Below, one piece after another: positions 24,784 to 26,258 of a stretch of 26,258 bases of DNA. Origin of the DNA: CAZHOV01 sp964534315. GTDB lineage: Bacteria; Bacteroidota; Bacteroidia; Chitinophagales; Saprospiraceae. The stretch spans positions 1 through 26,258 of the forward strand of contig CAZHOV010000075.1 of the NCBI GenBank assembly GCA_964534315.1, read 5' to 3'. A program made the translations under genes and the position numbers. The stretch's first letter is position 1. Each line of letters begins with the position of its first letter. The notes beneath the pieces were generated by a model. That model was not told the origin of the DNA. It was given only the letters and a program-made list of their open reading frames with translations, and ran no database searches.

Positions 24784-26164
24784 CCTCTCCAATCCTTTCC
24801 ATTACCTGCTCCATAATAGTATCTTTTCCTTCAATCAAATCGTTGATGTTCGGGTGCATGCTAATATCTGGTAGTACGCCTCTTCCTTTCTGGTGATTTT
24901 CTGGCAGACATTTAAACTCCCATTTATAGGTGGGAATGCGTAGTTTTATCTTTGTATTGGGCATGGTGACCAGTTGGTTAGAGCCGGCTACTACTCCGCC
25001 TGCGCGCCCTCCGGTCTCTTCTCCTATGATGGTCGATTTTCCGAAGATTTGGGCAAACATGGCGGCGATGGCTCCGCTGGAGAAGGTGCTGCCATTGACA
25101 ATCGTAATCAATGTACCTTCAAATGCAAATTTGGAGCGTCCGGGGATATGATAATCCTTTGTTTTACCTTCCCAGGAAGTGGAGGTGTACAGTAACCCAT
25201 TTTGGTTGCTTTTTTTAAGGAAAGGGATGAGTTCGTAGGTAAATTCTTTTTTGCCGCCGGTATTGTCTCGCAGGTCGAGAACGAGATAGTCTGCGCCGCT
25301 TTTCTTTATTTTTTTGAAGATTTTTTTGTACGTCTTTTTAGCCTTTTTTTGCGATTTCATAAAGGTCCGATCAAAGGAGGTCAGCTGCAGGACAGCGGTA
25401 CGAAGGGAGTTTACAAATCGAAGATCATAAAAAGAGCGCTTCATATGAAGCGAGTTTTGAGGATGACGATGCTTTTTCAGGTTGTCAGCTTGTTCACTAA
25501 TGGTGGCGGCAGGAATGGTAATCTTTTTAATTTTCCCCGTTTCGATATCGCGGAGATTGACCAGGAAGGATTGAGGTTGACCGATAAACCAGTAGTAATA
25601 GGCGCCAAAGTCTTTAGAAAGTTTATGATATTTATAAGTGTCGATCTGACCGTCCGAAACGATGTATTTAAACAGCTTTGGTACCAGCGTTCCGATAGCT
25701 GTTTTGTTGATAGAGAGTAGCTGATCGCCGCGCTTGATATGCTCAGACGCACTCAAGTTAAACCAGACATAGGCTTTGGAATCTATAAACTTGAGCTTTA
25801 AGGGGAAAAAAGCCGATTTATTACCGGTTAAAAACTTAAATACGGAGGTGGAGGTATCTTTATTGGCTTCAATAGTATGATGTGCTTCCTTTGTATAGAC
25901 AATGATTTCAGACATAATCTTAAAAAAGTCGAGGTCTGTCATTCCATCCCGGATTATTTGCCGGTAGTCGTTGAAGATATGTTGGAATTGTTCTTTGGAG
26001 GTAAAGTTGTATAGGCCTGGATTGTAGGTTTGGAGGCTTTCCTGCAGGAAATCAAGGTCTTCCATCAGTTGGCCTCTGGTAAAGGTGCGTTCCTGCTGGG
26101 CAAGTAAGGAGAGGGAAAGTAGTAGATTAAATAGTAAAAATCCAAATGGTTTCATTCCTGACAT
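24767..26164 (-). CDS. Exported S41-family (C-terminal processing/tricorn-like) serine peptidase
   Basis: 465 aa. It has a signal peptide (FLLFNLLLSLSLLAQ); the start may be 26164 or the Met at 26155, which begins MKPFGFLL. The N-terminal helical region (30-110) is followed by a PDZ-like stretch (about 120-220, GDQLLSINKTAIG). The S41 catalytic core is about 245-440: LDLRDNTGG (296-304), the nucleophile region NGSTFSSGA (357-365, Ser362 or Ser363) and GEETGGRAGG (381-390). It should act in the periplasm or on the surface. Substrates are unknown. The last codons overlap the octamer duplication at 24763. Confidence 0.9.
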   Translation of the reverse strand: MSGMKPFGFLLFNLLLSLSLLAQQERTFTRGQLMEDLDFLQESLQTYNPGLYNFTSKEQFQHIFNDYRQIIRDGMTDLDFFKIMSEIIVYTKEAHHTIEANKDTSTSVFKFLTGNKSAFFPLKLKFIDSKAYVWFNLSASEHIKRGDQLLSINKTAIGTLVPKLFKYIVSDGQIDTYKYHKLSKDFGAYYYWFIGQPQSFLVNLRDIETGKIKKITIPAATISEQADNLKKHRHPQNSLHMKRSFYDLRFVNSLRTAVLQLTSFDRTFMKSQKKAKKTYKKIFKKIKKSGADYLVLDLRDNTGGKKEFTYELIPFLKKSNQNGLLYTSTSWEGKTKDYHIPGRSKFAFEGTLITIVNGSTFSSGAIAAMFAQIFGKSTIIGEETGGRAGGVVAGSNQLVTMPNTKIKLRIPTYKWEFKCLPENHQKGRGVLPDISMHPNINDLIEGKDTIMEQVMERIGEERLND

Positions 26165-26204
26165 GTTTAGGGTAAAAGTAAGAATAAAAAGGAAAAACGA
26201 GGTC

Positions 26205-26224
26205 GTCTAAAAAGTCTTTTAGAC
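26205..26224. terminator. Small hairpin at the window edge
   Basis: GTCTAAAA (26205-26212) and TTTTAGAC (26217-26224) pair exactly around a 4-nt loop, about 40 bp upstream of the S41 peptidase start. It may end a transcript entering from beyond the window. Confidence 0.35.
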
Positions 26225-26258
26225 TCCCTCTAAGGAATTTTTTATTTTGGGAGGGCTG

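Noticed and set aside
25202..25720. 172-codon plus-strand frame opposite the S41 peptidase gene
   Set aside because: It is antisense to a well-supported gene, has no recognisable motif and is explained by codon composition.

Overview
The window looks like the chromosome of a Bacteroidota bacterium, most probably of the Saprospiria/Lewinella type (inference). The evidence is two large secreted proteins ending in type IX secretion (T9SS) sorting domains, promoters of the TTTG-N19/20-TAnnTTTG kind, an rpsF-rpsR-rplI operon without ssb, an FHS-type sugar permease, lipoproteins and MORN-caspase proteins. No rRNA, tRNA, CRISPR array, phage or insertion-sequence gene was seen.

Layout. (1) 1-12020 is an accessory block. 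Three paralogous, probably all-helical proteins of unknown function (to 1430, 4915-6306 and 7538-8968) alternate with two related T9SS proteins (1722-4577 and 9150-12020). Twice, a helical gene and a T9SS gene are divergently transcribed from a shared intergenic region, which suggests a recurring two-gene module. The first helical gene is at the window edge and seems frameshifted near its start. A YgjP-like zinc peptidase (6360-7106) lies between the modules. The gaps hold an unusual palindromic repeat family made of 17-bp blocks (TAGGTG-N5-CACCTA) and a 17-copy octamer repeat.

(2) 12028-13469 holds a strong hairpin terminator and the ribosomal operon for S6, S18 and L9, with a good Bacteroidota promoter.

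(3) 13613-20058 is a tight four-gene operon: FHS sugar permease, ROK sugar kinase, GH92 alpha-mannosidase lipoprotein and glycosylasparaginase. Together they fit dismantling N-linked glycans: mannose is trimmed, the GlcNAc-Asn bond is cut, and the sugars are imported and phosphorylated.

(4) 20222-23362 (minus strand) holds two paralogous secreted MORN-repeat/caspase (orthocaspase-like) proteins. They have different MORN counts, and a C-x4-C motif precedes each MORN block.

(5) 23638-26164 (minus strand) holds a PhoD-like metallophosphatase lipoprotein and an exported S41 peptidase.

Small repeats with an 8-bp period but unrelated sequences occur at four places (7281, 20063, 24735, 24763), several next to stop codons. 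The most promising candidates for an undescribed system are the helical protein/T9SS protein module with its palindromic blocks, and the secreted MORN-caspase pair.
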